Shown here: positions 30,192 through 41,570 of the stretch, one piece after another
How the letters are laid out: every line of letters begins with the position of its first letter
How positions within the stretch are numbered: position 1 is the stretch's first letter
Origin: an uncultured Oxalobacteraceae bacterium
GTDB taxonomy: Bacteria; Pseudomonadota; Gammaproteobacteria; Burkholderiales; Burkholderiaceae
Direction of reading: 5' to 3'
Length of the DNA: 64,000 bases
NCBI GenBank assembly: GCA_946480015.1
Contig: CAMLIL010000010.1
Span: 22,859-86,858, forward strand
The notes under the pieces: generated by a model
The model's database searches: none
What the model was told of the DNA's origin: nothing
What the model saw: only the letters and a program-made list of their open reading frames with translations
Position numbers and translations under genes: made by a program

Positions 30192-32189
30192 TTAAGCTGC
30201 GATGCCTTCGAGCTGCTCCTGCAGCTCCAGCCATTCGCCTTCCAGCTGGGCCAGGTCCTTGGTATAGAACGACTGGTCGGCCAGCAGGGTCTTGAGCTTG
30301 GCCTTGTTGGCCGCCTCGTACATGGCCCCATCGGCCAGCTGGGCGTCGACCGCCGCCTTCTGCTCGTTGCGCTTGGCGATCTGCTCTTCCAGCCGCTTGA
30401 TCTTGTTTTCGATCGGTTTGCGCAGTGCCGACAGGCGCTGGCGCTGCTCGGCATCGATCCGCTTCTGATCCTTCTTGTCGGCCACCGCTGCCGGCGCGCT
30501 CGCCACCGGCGCGGCGCTCGGGAAGCTGGTCTTGTTCTCCTTGCCGGCCGCCGGCAGCACCGTGGTGCCTTTGCCCAGCTTGGTCTGGAACAGCCAATCC
30601 TTGTAATCGTCCAGATCGCCGTCGAAGGGCTGCAGCTTGCCGTCGGCGACGATGATGAACTGGTCGGTGGTGGCGCGCAGCAGATGGCGGTCGTGCGAGA
30701 CCACCACCAGCGTGCCTTCGAACTGCGCCAGCGCCATCGTCAGCGCTTCGCGCGTTTCCAGGTCCAGGTGGTTGGTCGGCTCGTCCAGCAGCAGCAGGTT
30801 GGGGCGCTGCCACACGATCAGCGCCAGCGCCAGGCGGGCCTTCTCGCCGCCCGAGAATGGCGCGATCGAGCTGGTTACCATGGTGCCGGGGAAGTTGAAG
30901 CCGCCCAGGAAGTTGCGCAGCTCCTGCTCGCGCACCGTCGGCGCGATTTTCGCCAGGTGCCATAAAGGCGACTCGTCATGGCGCAGCATTTCAACCTGGT
31001 GCTGAGCGAAGTAGCCGATCGACAGGCCCTTGCCGAGCGTGGCGTCGCCGGTCAGCGGCGCCAGTTCGCCGGCGATGGTCTTGATCAGGGTCGATTTGCC
31101 GGCGCCGTTCACGCCCAGGAGGCCAATGCGCTGGCCGATCTGCAGCGAAAAATTAATCCGCGAGACGATGGTCTTCTCGCCGACCTTGTCGCCGTGGCTG
31201 TCGAGCAGCCGATAGCCGGCGTTCACGTCTTCCATCACCAGCAGCGGGTTGGGCGCCGCCAGCGGCTCGCGGAACTCGAACGAGAACTCGGCGGCCGCGC
31301 GCAGCGGCGCCAGCTCCTCCATCTTGGCCAGCGCCTTCATGCGGCTCTGGGCCTGGCGCGCCTTCGAGGCCTTGGCCTTGAAGCGGTCCACGAACGATTG
31401 CAGGTGGGCGCGCGCGCGCTGCTGCTTTTCCATGGCGCTGGCGGCCAGCACCATCTGGGCCGCGCGCTGGCGCTCGAAGCTGGAGTAGTTGCCCGAATAG
31501 CGCTTGAGTTTGCGCTCGTCGATGTGCACCACCACGTTGACGATCTCGTCGAGGAAATCGCGGTCGTGCGAGATGATGATCAGGGTGCCGGGATAGCGCT
31601 TCAACCAGTCTTCCAGCCAGATGATCGCGTCCAGGTCCAGGTGGTTGGTCGGTTCGTCGAGCAGCAGCAGTTCGGAAGGGCACATCAGCGCCTGCGCCAG
31701 GTTCAGGCGCATGCGCCAGCCGCCCGAAAAGCTGGCCACCGGCTGCTTCATCTGGTCGAGCGTGAAGCCCAGGCCCAGCAGCAGCTGTTCGCCGCGCGAC
31801 TGCACGGTGTAGGCGTCGGCATCGGCCAGCGCGCTGTAGATTTCGCCGATGGCGATGCCGTTGTCGGACGATTCCGGCTCGGACTCCAGGCGCGCCAGTT
31901 CGGCTTCGAGCTTGCGCAGATTGACGTCGCCGTCGATCGCGTAGTCCAGCGCCGCGCGCTCCAGCGCCGGGGTTTCCTGGGCCACGTAGGCCATGCGCCA
32001 TTTGGCCGGGAAGTCGATCTGGCCCTGGTCCGGATGCAGTTCGTTGCGCAGCATCGCGAACAGGCTCGATTTGCCGGCGCCGTTGGCGCCGATCAGGCCG
32101 ATCTTGTCGCCCGGGTTGAGTGTCAGGTCGACGCTTTCCAGCAGCGGCTTGGTGCCACGCATCAGGCTGACATTGATAAAACGGATCAT
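30192..32189 (-). CDS. ABC-F family ATPase (YheS/Uup-like)
   Basis: This soluble twin-ATPase protein of 665 residues has no membrane domain. Walker A motifs are GANGAGKSS near residue 36 and GVNGAGKST near 355. Signature motifs are FSGGWRMRLNLAQAL and FSGGEKARLALALI, each followed by LLLDEPTNHLDL. The inter-domain linker (residues ~240-300) is helical, basic and Gln/Arg/Lys rich, as expected for the P-site tRNA interaction motif of ABC-F proteins. A C-terminal coiled coil (AEQRQRLSALRKPIENKIKR onward) is present. ABC-F proteins act on the ribosome; YheS is the best match by N-terminal sequence. It is the last gene of the dap-prmB cluster, 19 bases after prmB. Confidence 0.9.
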   Translation of the reverse strand: MIRFINVSLMRGTKPLLESVDLTLNPGDKIGLIGANGAGKSSLFAMLRNELHPDQGQIDFPAKWRMAYVAQETPALERAALDYAIDGDVNLRKLEAELARLESEPESSDNGIAIGEIYSALADADAYTVQSRGEQLLLGLGFTLDQMKQPVASFSGGWRMRLNLAQALMCPSELLLLDEPTNHLDLDAIIWLEDWLKRYPGTLIIISHDRDFLDEIVNVVVHIDERKLKRYSGNYSSFERQRAAQMVLAASAMEKQQRARAHLQSFVDRFKAKASKARQAQSRMKALAKMEELAPLRAAAEFSFEFREPLAAPNPLLVMEDVNAGYRLLDSHGDKVGEKTIVSRINFSLQIGQRIGLLGVNGAGKSTLIKTIAGELAPLTGDATLGKGLSIGYFAQHQVEMLRHDESPLWHLAKIAPTVREQELRNFLGGFNFPGTMVTSSIAPFSGGEKARLALALIVWQRPNLLLLDEPTNHLDLETREALTMALAQFEGTLVVVSHDRHLLRATTDQFIIVADGKLQPFDGDLDDYKDWLFQTKLGKGTTVLPAAGKENKTSFPSAAPVASAPAAVADKKDQKRIDAEQRQRLSALRKPIENKIKRLEEQIAKRNEQKAAVDAQLADGAMYEAANKAKLKTLLADQSFYTKDLAQLEGEWLELQEQLEGIAA

Positions 32190-32208
32190 GGTCTACTTTG
32201 TAAAAGGG

Positions 32209-33105
32209 TCAGGCGGTATAGGCTTGCAGCTGGTCGGCGCCGAGCAGGAACACCATGTCGTCGCCGGCGCTGGTGGTGACCCAGGTCAGGCCCAGATGGC
32301 CAAAGGCGGCTTCGGCGTAATCGCGCTCGTTGCCGATCTCGACCATCAGGATGCCGTCCGGCGTCAGGCGCTCGGCGGCGCCGGCCACGATCTTGCGCAC
32401 CAGGTCCATGCCGTCGGCGCCGCCATCGAGGGCGATCTGCGGCTCGCGCTGGTATTCCATCGGCAGGCGCGCCATCGACTGCGAATTGACGTACGGCGGA
32501 TTGGTGACGATCAGCTTGTACTTCTTGAACGGCACGTTGGCGTACAGGTCCGATTCGATCAGGTTGACACGGCCTTCAAGCTGGTAGTCGCGCACATTGC
32601 GCGCGGCCACCTCCAGCGCAGCGGGCGAGATATCCACCGCATCGACCACGCTGTTGGGGAAGGCGTCGGCCATCATGATCGCCAGGCATCCGGAACCGGT
32701 GCACAGCTCCAGGATGTTCTCGACGCTGTCGGCGTCTTCCACCCACGGGCTGAACTGGTTGGGAATCAGTTCGGCGATGAAGGAGCGCGGCACGATCACG
32801 CGCTCGTCGACATAAAACGCGTAGGTGCCCAGCCAGCCTTCGTTGGTGATGTAGGCGGCCGGCACGCGGTCGGTGGCGCGCCGTTCGATCACTGCCAGCA
32901 CCTGCAGCACTTCCTCGGGCAGCAGGCGCGCATCGAGGAAGGGATCGAGCTTGTCGAGCGGGAGCTTGAGGGTATGCAGGATCAGGTAAGCGGCCTCGTC
33001 GAGCGCTTCGGCGCTGCCGTGGCCGAAGAACAGCTTGGCCGCATTAAAGCGGGTGATCGCGTAGCGCAGCAGGTCGCGCGGCGTTGAGAAAATAGTCGTG
33101 GTCAT
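32209..33105 (-). CDS. prmB: Ribosomal protein uL3 N5-glutamine methyltransferase
   Basis: PrmB methylates a glutamine of ribosomal protein L3 using S-adenosylmethionine. The 298-residue protein has a helical N-terminal domain (FNAAKLFFGHGSAEALDEAAY), the SAM-binding ILELCTGSGCLAIMMADAFP motif and the substrate-glutamine motif NPPYVNSQSMARLP. PPYVNSQSM after NPPYV is characteristic of PrmB rather than PrmC. It lies 27 bases after dapE on the same strand and 19 bases before the ABC-F gene, both ribosome-related functions in a lysine-biosynthesis cluster. Confidence 0.92.
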   Translation of the reverse strand: MTTTIFSTPRDLLRYAITRFNAAKLFFGHGSAEALDEAAYLILHTLKLPLDKLDPFLDARLLPEEVLQVLAVIERRATDRVPAAYITNEGWLGTYAFYVDERVIVPRSFIAELIPNQFSPWVEDADSVENILELCTGSGCLAIMMADAFPNSVVDAVDISPAALEVAARNVRDYQLEGRVNLIESDLYANVPFKKYKLIVTNPPYVNSQSMARLPMEYQREPQIALDGGADGMDLVRKIVAGAAERLTPDGILMVEIGNERDYAEAAFGHLGLTWVTTSAGDDMVFLLGADQLQAYTA

Positions 33106-33132
33106 GGCGTCCTCTCGTGGTCGTCGTCGGAG

Positions 33133-34627
<1,495 letters not shown>

Positions 34628-34755
34628 GGGTCGTGAAGGCGCACGCAGGCTGCGCTGCGATGTGCTTTATGCAAGGCTTGGGTAACCCGAGAGGATACCA
34701 TATGGGCCTTGCCGGGATAAGAAGATCTTGCGGGACTGCCGATCAGGATTTTTCA

Positions 34756-34820
34756 TTCCCGGCCTCGGCGGCCCCCTTGGCGGGCATCCATAACCCGTGC
34801 GCTTCCGCCGAGGCCGGGAA
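34756..34820. repeat. 16-bp perfect inverted repeat after pilU
   Basis: TTCCCGGCCTCGGCGG (34756-34771) and CCGCCGAGGCCGGGAA (34805-34820) are exact inverted copies separated by 33 bases. The second arm begins 12 bases beyond the pilU stop. There is no T-run on the transcribed strand, so it could be a factor-assisted terminator, an mRNA-stabilising hairpin or a REP-like element. It lies in the 204-base gap between pilU and the ArsC-like gene. Confidence 0.65.
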
Positions 34821-34831
34821 CAACAGGCTGT

Positions 34832-35989
34832 CTAGGTATTGAGTGTGAATTCCGTGAACGACGCGCCCGAATCGTCGGCCGGCTTTTGCTGGGCGGCGGG
34901 CGCTTCTTCCTTCTTGGCCATCTGCGAATCCGGGCCATTGTTGAGCAGCCACAGCAGGTTGGTGGCCGAGTCGGCATTGGCCAGCGCTTCTTCCTGCGTC
35001 ACCAGGCCGCTTTTCACCAGCTGGAACAGGGCCGATTCGAACGATTGCGAGCCGGGCGACAGGCTCTTCTCCATCGCTTCCTTGATCTGGCCGATTTCGC
35101 CCTTTTCGATCAGGTCCGACACGTAGCGCGTGTTGACCATGATTTCGACGGCGGCCTGGCGCGTGCCGCCGGCGGCCGAGCGCACCAGGCGCTGCGAGAC
35201 GATGGCCTTGACCGCCGAGGACAGATCCTGCAGCAGCGCCGGGCGGTTCTCGATGGGGTAGAAGCTGATGATGCGGTTGAGCGCGTTGTAGCTGTTATTG
35301 GCGTGCAGGGTGGCCAGCACCAGGTGGCCCGACTGGGCGTAGGCCAGGGCCGCGGCCATGGTTTCCTTGTCGCGGATTTCGCCGATCAGGATACAGTCCG
35401 GCGCCTGGCGCATGGAATTGCGCAGCGCCGTGTAAAAGCTGTTGGCGTCGCTGCCGATCTCGCGCTGGTTGACGATCGACTTCTTATTCTTGAACAGGTA
35501 TTCGATCGGGTCTTCGAGCGTCAGGATATGGCCGGCGCGCAGTTCGTTGCGGTGGTCCAGCATCGAGGCGATCGTGGTCGACTTGCCCGAGCCGGTGGCG
35601 CCGACCAGCAGCAGCAGGCCGCGCTTTTCCATGATCAGGTCGGCCAGCACCGGCGGCAGGCCGAGGTCGCCCAGGGCGGGTATATTGGCCGGCACGAAGC
35701 GGAATACGGCCGAAATCGAGCCGCGCTGGCGGAACGCCGATAAACGGAAGCGGCCCAGGTTGGGTACCGAAATACCCATATTGAGCTCGTTTTCGCGATC
35801 CAGCTCCTGCATCTGCTCGGGCGTGGCGATTTCCGCCAGCAGCGAGATGATGTTGTCCGGCTCCAGCTTTTGCTGGTTGATCGGGATGAGGTTCCCGTTG
35901 ATCTTGATGTGCACCGGGGAGTTCACGGCGAAGAACATATCCGACGCGTTCTTCTCTTTCATCAGCTGAAACAGGCGTTCCATGGCCAT
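34832..35989 (-). CDS. pilU: Type IV pilus retraction ATPase, PilU/PilT family
   Basis: This hexameric cytoplasmic ATPase helps retract type IV pili. The 385-residue protein shows an N-terminal PAS-like region (MFFAVNSPVHIKINGNLIPI), the Walker A LLLVGATGSGKSTTIASMLD, the Asp box LTLEDPIEY, Walker B-like CILIGEIRDKETM and His box GHLVLATLHANNSYNALNRI. The length and C-terminal tail beyond the PilT core favour PilU. The start is ATG 35989 because GGGGAG lies seven bases upstream. No pilT is adjacent; pilU here lies inside the dap gene series between dapD and dapE, likely in the same transcript. Confidence 0.88.
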   Translation of the reverse strand: MAMERLFQLMKEKNASDMFFAVNSPVHIKINGNLIPINQQKLEPDNIISLLAEIATPEQMQELDRENELNMGISVPNLGRFRLSAFRQRGSISAVFRFVPANIPALGDLGLPPVLADLIMEKRGLLLLVGATGSGKSTTIASMLDHRNELRAGHILTLEDPIEYLFKNKKSIVNQREIGSDANSFYTALRNSMRQAPDCILIGEIRDKETMAAALAYAQSGHLVLATLHANNSYNALNRIISFYPIENRPALLQDLSSAVKAIVSQRLVRSAAGGTRQAAVEIMVNTRYVSDLIEKGEIGQIKEAMEKSLSPGSQSFESALFQLVKSGLVTQEEALANADSATNLLWLLNNGPDSQMAKKEEAPAAQQKPADDSGASFTEFTLNT

Positions 35990-36022
35990 GGTGGTTCTCC
36001 CCGGTGTGATCAAAACAAACGA

Positions 36023-36850
36023 TTAAATACCGCGCAGCAGTTCGTTGATGCCGGTCTTGGAACGGGTCTGCGCGTCCACGCGCTTGACGATCACGGCGCA
36101 GTACAGGCTGTACTTGCCGTCGGCGGAAGGCAGGTTGCCCGACACGACCACCGAACCGGCAGGCACGCGGCCATAGGTGACTTCGCCGGTGGCGCGGTCG
36201 TAGATCTTGGTCGACTGGCCGATGTACACGCCCATCGAGATCACCGAGTTTTCTTCGACGATCACGCCTTCGACAATCTCGGAACGCGCGCCGATGAAGC
36301 AGTTGTCTTCGATGATGGTCGGATTGGCCTGCATCGGTTCGAGCACGCCGCCGATGCCCACGCCGCCCGACAGGTGCACGTTCTTGCCGATCTGCGCGCA
36401 CGAACCGACCGTGGCCCAGGTGTCGACCATGGCGCCTTCATCGACGTAGGCGCCGATGTTGACGTAGGACGGCATCAGCACGACGTTTTTGGCGATGAAG
36501 CTGCCACGGCGCGCCACCGCCGGCGGCACCACGCGAAAGCCACCGCGCGCGAAGTCGTCGGCGCTGTAGTTGGCGAACTTGGTCGGGACCTTGTCGTAGA
36601 ACTGCATGGTGCCGTCCGACGGCATGACGCTGTTGTTCTCGAGGCGGAACGACAGCAGCACGGCTTTCTTGATCCACTGGTTCACGACCCAGTCGCCGGT
36701 GCTCTTTTGCGCCACGCGCAGGCTGCCGTCGTCAAGGCCGGCGATGACGTGGGCCACCGCTTCGCGCAGTTCGGTGCTGCCGTTCGAGGGGCTGATGTCG
36801 GCGCGCTGTTCCCAGGCGGTGTCGATGATGTTCTGGAGTTGTTGGGTCAT
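36023..36850 (-). CDS. dapD: 2,3,4,5-tetrahydropyridine-2,6-dicarboxylate N-succinyltransferase
   Basis: DapD succinylates tetrahydrodipicolinate in the succinylase branch of lysine/diaminopimelate synthesis. The 275-residue protein has an N-terminal helical domain and a left-handed beta-helix of hexapeptide repeats ([20 protein letters not shown], then [20 protein letters not shown]). [20 protein letters not shown] is a conserved substrate- and CoA-binding stretch. The start is ATG 36850; the frame runs further upstream but the extension is not conserved-looking and crosses into the dapC end region. dapC ends 26 bases upstream. Confidence 0.94.
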   Translation of the reverse strand: MTQQLQNIIDTAWEQRADISPSNGSTELREAVAHVIAGLDDGSLRVAQKSTGDWVVNQWIKKAVLLSFRLENNSVMPSDGTMQFYDKVPTKFANYSADDFARGGFRVVPPAVARRGSFIAKNVVLMPSYVNIGAYVDEGAMVDTWATVGSCAQIGKNVHLSGGVGIGGVLEPMQANPTIIEDNCFIGARSEIVEGVIVEENSVISMGVYIGQSTKIYDRATGEVTYGRVPAGSVVVSGNLPSADGKYSLYCAVIVKRVDAQTRSKTGINELLRGI

Positions 36851-36876
36851 GATAGGACTTATAGTGGGGTGATGAA

Positions 36877-38100
36877 TCAGGATGCTTTTTTCAGGTCTTG
36901 GCAAAACTGGACGATGCGCTGCGCAGCTTCCAGTCCTTCGTCGATCTCGGCAACCAGGGCCATGCGGATGCGGTTCTGGCCGGGATTGACGCCGTGCGCC
37001 TCACGCGCCAGGTAGGAGCCTGGCAGAACGGTGACATTATATTCCGCGTACAGACGGCGCGCGAATTCCGTGTCCGACAGGCCGGTGCGGCGCACGTCGG
37101 CCCACAGGTAAAAGCCGGCGTCGGGCAGTTCCACGTCCATCACGGCCTTGAGCATTGGCGTGACGAGGTGGAACTTCTCGCGGTACTTGGCGCGGTTTTC
37201 CTGCACGTGGGTTTCGTCGGCCCAGGCGGCGATCGAGGCGGCCTGCACCGGCGGCGCCATGGCGCCGCCGCAGTAGGTGCGGTACAGCAGGAACTTCTTG
37301 ATGACGGCGGCGTCGCCGGCCACGAAGCCCGAGCGCATGCCCGGCACATTGGAGCGCTTGGACAGGCTGGAAAACACGATCAGGTTGGCGTAGGGGCGCT
37401 CGCCTTCGGCGCGGCCCAGCGCATGCGCCGCTTCCAGTGCGCCCAGCGGCGCTTCGCTGCCGTGGTAGATCTCGGAATAGCACTCGTCGGCGGCGATGAT
37501 GAAGCCATGCTGCTCGGCCAAAGCGAACAGCTGGCGCCAGTCTGCCAGCGTGAGCGTGGCGCCGGTCGGATTCCCCGGCGAGCACAGATACAGCAGCTGC
37601 ACGCGCGGCCAGACCTCGGCCGGCACGCTGGCGTAGTCGCAGGCAAAGTTGCGGGCCGGTTGCGAGTTGACGAACCAGGGCGCGGCGCCGGCCAGGTAGG
37701 CCGCGCCTTCGTAGATCTGGTAGAACGGGTTGGGGCATACCACCAGCGGCGCCGGCCGGGAGGCGTCGATCACGCATTGGGCGATGGCGAACAGCGCCTC
37801 GCGCGAGCCGTTCACCGGCAGCACCTGGGTGGCCGCATCCAGCGCGGGGATGGCGTAGCGGCGCTCCAGCCAGCCGGCGATGGCGGCGCGCAGGGCGTCG
37901 CTGCCGGCGGTGGTCGGGTAGTTGGCCAGGCCTTGCAGGCTGTGCGTCAGGGCTTTCTGGATGAAGGCCGGGGTCGGGTGCTTGGGTTCACCGATGCCAA
38001 GGCTGATCGGCGCGTAGGCGGCGTTGGGCGTCACGCCGGCAAACAGCTGGCGCAGCTTTTCGAAAGGGTAGGGGTGCAGTTGATCGAGATGTGGATTCAC
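36877..38100 (-). CDS. dapC: N-succinyldiaminopimelate aminotransferase
   Basis: DapC transaminates N-succinyl-2-amino-6-ketopimelate in lysine/diaminopimelate synthesis. The 407-residue fold-type I PLP enzyme begins [20 protein letters not shown], a start typical of DapC. It contains [44 protein letters not shown] (cofactor Asp and Tyr) and [20 protein letters not shown] with the PLP lysine. It is the first gene of the minus-strand run dapC-dapD-pilU-arsC-like-dapE-prmB-ABC-F. Confidence 0.93.
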   Translation of the reverse strand: MNPHLDQLHPYPFEKLRQLFAGVTPNAAYAPISLGIGEPKHPTPAFIQKALTHSLQGLANYPTTAGSDALRAAIAGWLERRYAIPALDAATQVLPVNGSREALFAIAQCVIDASRPAPLVVCPNPFYQIYEGAAYLAGAAPWFVNSQPARNFACDYASVPAEVWPRVQLLYLCSPGNPTGATLTLADWRQLFALAEQHGFIIAADECYSEIYHGSEAPLGALEAAHALGRAEGERPYANLIVFSSLSKRSNVPGMRSGFVAGDAAVIKKFLLYRTYCGGAMAPPVQAASIAAWADETHVQENRAKYREKFHLVTPMLKAVMDVELPDAGFYLWADVRRTGLSDTEFARRLYAEYNVTVLPGSYLAREAHGVNPGQNRIRMALVAEIDEGLEAAQRIVQFCQDLKKAS

Positions 38101-38182
38101 GGCGGTACCGGGTTAGCAGGGCGGAATGCGACCATTATTATAGGCGCAATCGGTCCTGCCGCGGCGGGGCCGCCGGTGCCGT

Positions 38183-39160
38183 TCAGGCCATGACCAGTTC
38201 GCGCACGCTCTCCCAGACCCGGTTGCCGGCATCGACCGCTTGCACCCGGTTGCGCCCGGCCCGTTTGGCGGCGTACATGGCCAGGTCGGCGGCCTTGAAG
38301 AAGCTGGCGGTCTGGTCGCCCGGACCGGGCACGATGGTGGCCACGCCGATGCTGGCGGTGACGATGCCGCCGGCCGAACGCGGGTGGGCCAGCGCGAGCG
38401 CGGCGATATGGGCGCGCACGGTTTCGGCCATGGCGGCGGCATTGGCGGCCGGGGTTTCGGCAAACAGCAGGGCGAATTCCTCGCCGCCGTAGCGCGCCGC
38501 CAGGTCGGTGGGGCGGGCGGCATGGGCCTGCAGCACCTTGGCTACCTGGCACAGGGCGGCGTCGCCGGCGGCGTGGCCGAGCGCGTCGTTGTACAGCTTG
38601 AAGTGGTCGACATCGATCATCAGCAGCGACAGCGGTTCGCCGCTGCGCATGGCGCGCTGCCATTCATGCTCGAGGAAGTTGTCGAAATGGCGCCGGTTGG
38701 CGATCCGGGTGAGCGGGTCGAGCAGGGCGGCGCGCTGCAGCGCGGCCTGGGTGTCGTGCTGGGTCAGCTGGGCGCGCACGCGCGCGCACACTTCGGCCAT
38801 GCGCAGCGGCTTGGCGATGTAGTCGGCCGCGCCGGTGTCGAAGCCGGCCACCACGTCCTCGGCCTCGTTGCGCGAACTCATCAGGATCACCGGGATGTCG
38901 GCGGTGGCCGCTTCCTGCTTGAGCTGGCGGCAGGTTTCCAGGCCGTCGATGCCGGGCATGACGACGTCGAGCAGGATCAGGTCCGGGTGCTGGCGGCGCG
39001 CCAGCGCCAGCGCTTCGCTGCCGCGGTTGGCCACCAGGGTGCGGTAGCCGCGCCCGGTCAGCGTATGCCGCAATGCGTCAATATTGTCCGGCGCATCGTC
39101 GACAATCAGGATGGAAGGATGGCGGTTCCGAACAGCGCTTGAGGTGATGTCATAGTGCAT
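38183..39160 (-). CDS. Response regulator with GGDEF domain (diguanylate cyclase)
   Basis: This 325-residue protein is a receiver domain fused to a GGDEF domain, so it should make cyclic-di-GMP when phosphorylated. The receiver has acidic pocket VDDAPDNID, phospho-acceptor LILLDVVMPGIDG near residue 65, and YIAKPLRMAEV. The cyclase domain shows LTRIANRRHFDNFLEHEW, MIDVDHFKLYNDALGHAAGD and the active-site ARYGGEEFALLF (GGEEF variant, active in known enzymes). RPTD lies five residues before GGEEF, matching the RxxD inhibitory site for product feedback. No partner histidine kinase is adjacent. Confidence 0.93.
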   Translation of the reverse strand: MHYDITSSAVRNRHPSILIVDDAPDNIDALRHTLTGRGYRTLVANRGSEALALARRQHPDLILLDVVMPGIDGLETCRQLKQEAATADIPVILMSSRNEAEDVVAGFDTGAADYIAKPLRMAEVCARVRAQLTQHDTQAALQRAALLDPLTRIANRRHFDNFLEHEWQRAMRSGEPLSLLMIDVDHFKLYNDALGHAAGDAALCQVAKVLQAHAARPTDLAARYGGEEFALLFAETPAANAAAMAETVRAHIAALALAHPRSAGGIVTASIGVATIVPGPGDQTASFFKAADLAMYAAKRAGRNRVQAVDAGNRVWESVRELVMA

Positions 39161-39335
39161 ATTCTGGCCTGTGACGACGAGTGGTATCGAGCCTCGATCA
39201 TACTGCCGGGAATCTTGCGCCGCAACAATTCACGCTACTAGGAGCATGATAGGTTGTGGTGTCTTTGCGTTTCCTCAAACTTGGGGTGGGAGATTCGACG
39301 GTTGCGTTGTGCGAGCGCAACCGGCTTTTAATGGA

Positions 39336-41435
39336 TCACAGTTGGTAAGTCGCCTGCACGGAGAAGGCGCGCGGCGCCATCGGTAGATCATGTGGCAACT
39401 GCAAGCCCGGAGCCGGACTTGGCTCGCGCACATCAGCATTGAACAGGTTACGCACGCTGGCGGCAAATTCCCATCCGCTGCGGCTTGGATTGCTGCGCAC
39501 GCTTAAGTCGATCGTGGTGTAGCCTCCCAGCGTCTCGCGCACGTCATCGGCCGCACGCAGGCGCTTTCCAACCCAATTCAACTGGGCGCCGAGCAGATAG
39601 CCGCTGCTGGCGCGCCAGTCGGCGCGGCCATATATATGGTGGCGCGGCGCATACCCGGCTTCCCGGTCGTTGATCTTGTCGAGCGAGTGCTGGTAGCTGT
39701 AGTTGCCCATCAGGCGCAAGCTGCGGGTCGGGTTCCAGGTCGATTCGAGCTCCAGGCCATGGCCGACCTGGTCGCCGGCGTTGCGGTAGGTCGAGCCGGT
39801 GCCTGGCACCGGGTTGGTGACCGTGCGGATGATATTGCTCATCGCGTAGCGGTAGATCGTCAGGTTCGCTTCCAGGTCGGCGCCAGCCTGCCAGGCGAGC
39901 GCGGCTTCCAGAGTGCCATTGGTTTCAGGTTTCAGCAAGGGATTGCCGAGCGCCACCGGTGTAATGCCATACGCTTCCAGGAACGCCGGGGCACGGAAGG
40001 CGCGTCCGTACATCAACTTGGCGGTCAGATCCAGCGAGGCGTCCCACACCAGTGCCAGGCGCGGATTAGTGGTGCCACCGAAGTCCGAATACTGGTCATG
40101 GCGCAGCCCGGCCGTCGCGGTCCAGTCCGGCGCGAAATTCCATTCATCCTGCACATACAGGTAATCGATCTTACGGCGGTGCGGCAGCAGGAAGAGATTG
40201 CTGTCGGTAAATTCGACCACCTGCGGCAGCGGAATCGGCAAGCCGTTCGGGGCGTAGTTGAAGTTGCGGCGCTCGCGCGTGCGGTACAAATTCAGATCGT
40301 CATGGCCCAGGCCGATCCGCATATGGTGACCGGCGAATCCGGAATAGACCAGGTAGGCCGACATGCGCACCTGCTGCTCCCAGAATTCCGGCGCGCCAAT
40401 CATGCCATCAGGGAAGGTCCCCGTAGGAAATTGCAAGCCGTCAGGAAATAGTTTGTAGTCGTCTGGAATCAATTGAGTGTAGTACAAGGTGCTCAGCAAA
40501 GCGCCCGCACTCCAATCCTTGCCGACCTGGGGATCGGTCCAGGACAAGTCGGTAGTGAAACGTTCGCTCCTGGACTTGCCCACCGGGTCGAGTGCCGACG
40601 AGATGCCCGCGCCAGTGCCGACATCGTCGCGTATCTTGATGCCGGCGCGAAAGCGCCATTTGTCGTATCCGACATCGACATTGGCGTCGATCGCCTGGTT
40701 ACCGGTATTGACCGGCCCCGGCGCCAGGCTCGCGTGGGTGCCGGTCAATGTGTCGTTGCGGGTCTGGGCGTCGGCATCGATGATCGGGTCCATGCCGGCG
40801 GTGCGGCCGACCCGAAGGTAAGCGGCGACATCGATCCCGCGCACGTGGCCGCCATGCTGGATCCAGCCGTCACGGGTGCCGAAGCTGCCCGCACGCACGC
40901 CGACACTGGTGCCAGGCGTGTCGTCCGCATCCTTGGTGATGATATTGATCACGCCTGAGAAAGCGTCCGAGCCGTACAGCGCCGAACCGGGGCCGCGGAT
41001 CACTTCGACGCGGGCAATATGTTCAACCGGGAAACCGCCCCAGACATTCCCCTTGTTCCCGTGGAAAAGGGTGGTCATTGGGATGCCGTTCTGCAGCACC
41101 AGCACCTGCGGCATGTAGGTGCTGAAAATCCCGCGCACCATATATAAAGGTGAATACTGGTTGGCGCTGCGGTTGACGTGAATCCCGGCCACCGACTCAA
41201 GCACTTGATCGAGATCGGTCGCGCCCATGGCCTCAATATCCTGGGAGGTGATAACGGTGGCAACAGCTGGTGCGCGGCGCAGGGATTGCTGGGTGCCGGT
41301 GGCAATACTGACGCTGCTCTTGTCGCCGTAGACCAGGGTGAGTTCTTCTTCATCGCTGACCTGGGCCTGAACTGGGTGCGCCTGCAACACCAGCGCCATC
41401 GTCAGACTGAGCGGAAACGCGCTCACGAATTTCAC
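39336..41435 (-). CDS. TonB-dependent outer-membrane receptor, last gene of the ThDP operon
   Basis: This is a 699-residue receptor. It has a signal peptide ending VQAQ (SLTMALVLQAHPVQA), then a plug domain with RRAPAVATVITSQDIEAMGA, LDQVLESVAGIHV, RVEVIRGPGSALYGSDAFSG and VINIITKDADD, and a 22-strand-type barrel ending ...PRAFSVQATYQL. The plug resembles the colicin-I-receptor/siderophore class (CirA/FepA), as distinct from the sugar-type receptor at 51-54 kb. It lies 135 bases after the last of four overlapping biosynthesis-like genes on the same strand, so uptake of the operon's product or a related metal complex is an attractive but unproven idea. Confidence 0.85.
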   Translation of the reverse strand: MKFVSAFPLSLTMALVLQAHPVQAQVSDEEELTLVYGDKSSVSIATGTQQSLRRAPAVATVITSQDIEAMGATDLDQVLESVAGIHVNRSANQYSPLYMVRGIFSTYMPQVLVLQNGIPMTTLFHGNKGNVWGGFPVEHIARVEVIRGPGSALYGSDAFSGVINIITKDADDTPGTSVGVRAGSFGTRDGWIQHGGHVRGIDVAAYLRVGRTAGMDPIIDADAQTRNDTLTGTHASLAPGPVNTGNQAIDANVDVGYDKWRFRAGIKIRDDVGTGAGISSALDPVGKSRSERFTTDLSWTDPQVGKDWSAGALLSTLYYTQLIPDDYKLFPDGLQFPTGTFPDGMIGAPEFWEQQVRMSAYLVYSGFAGHHMRIGLGHDDLNLYRTRERRNFNYAPNGLPIPLPQVVEFTDSNLFLLPHRRKIDYLYVQDEWNFAPDWTATAGLRHDQYSDFGGTTNPRLALVWDASLDLTAKLMYGRAFRAPAFLEAYGITPVALGNPLLKPETNGTLEAALAWQAGADLEANLTIYRYAMSNIIRTVTNPVPGTGSTYRNAGDQVGHGLELESTWNPTRSLRLMGNYSYQHSLDKINDREAGYAPRHHIYGRADWRASSGYLLGAQLNWVGKRLRAADDVRETLGGYTTIDLSVRSNPSRSGWEFAASVRNLFNADVREPSPAPGLQLPHDLPMAPRAFSVQATYQL

Positions 41436-41570
41436 AAATCGTCTCCCTTGTATATCGTCATAGGCAAAAATGCAATCTTCGTGCCGTTGCTGACGTAACC
41501 ATACTATATCGGAGTACGGCCTGACAACCAGTGAACATGTTTCCTAATGACATTTATGTGAAGTGTGGTT

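Noticed and set aside
39161..39335. Short frame between the GGDEF gene and the TonB receptor gene
   Set aside because: The frame from about 39171 runs into the receptor gene antisense. It has no start signal and no motif.
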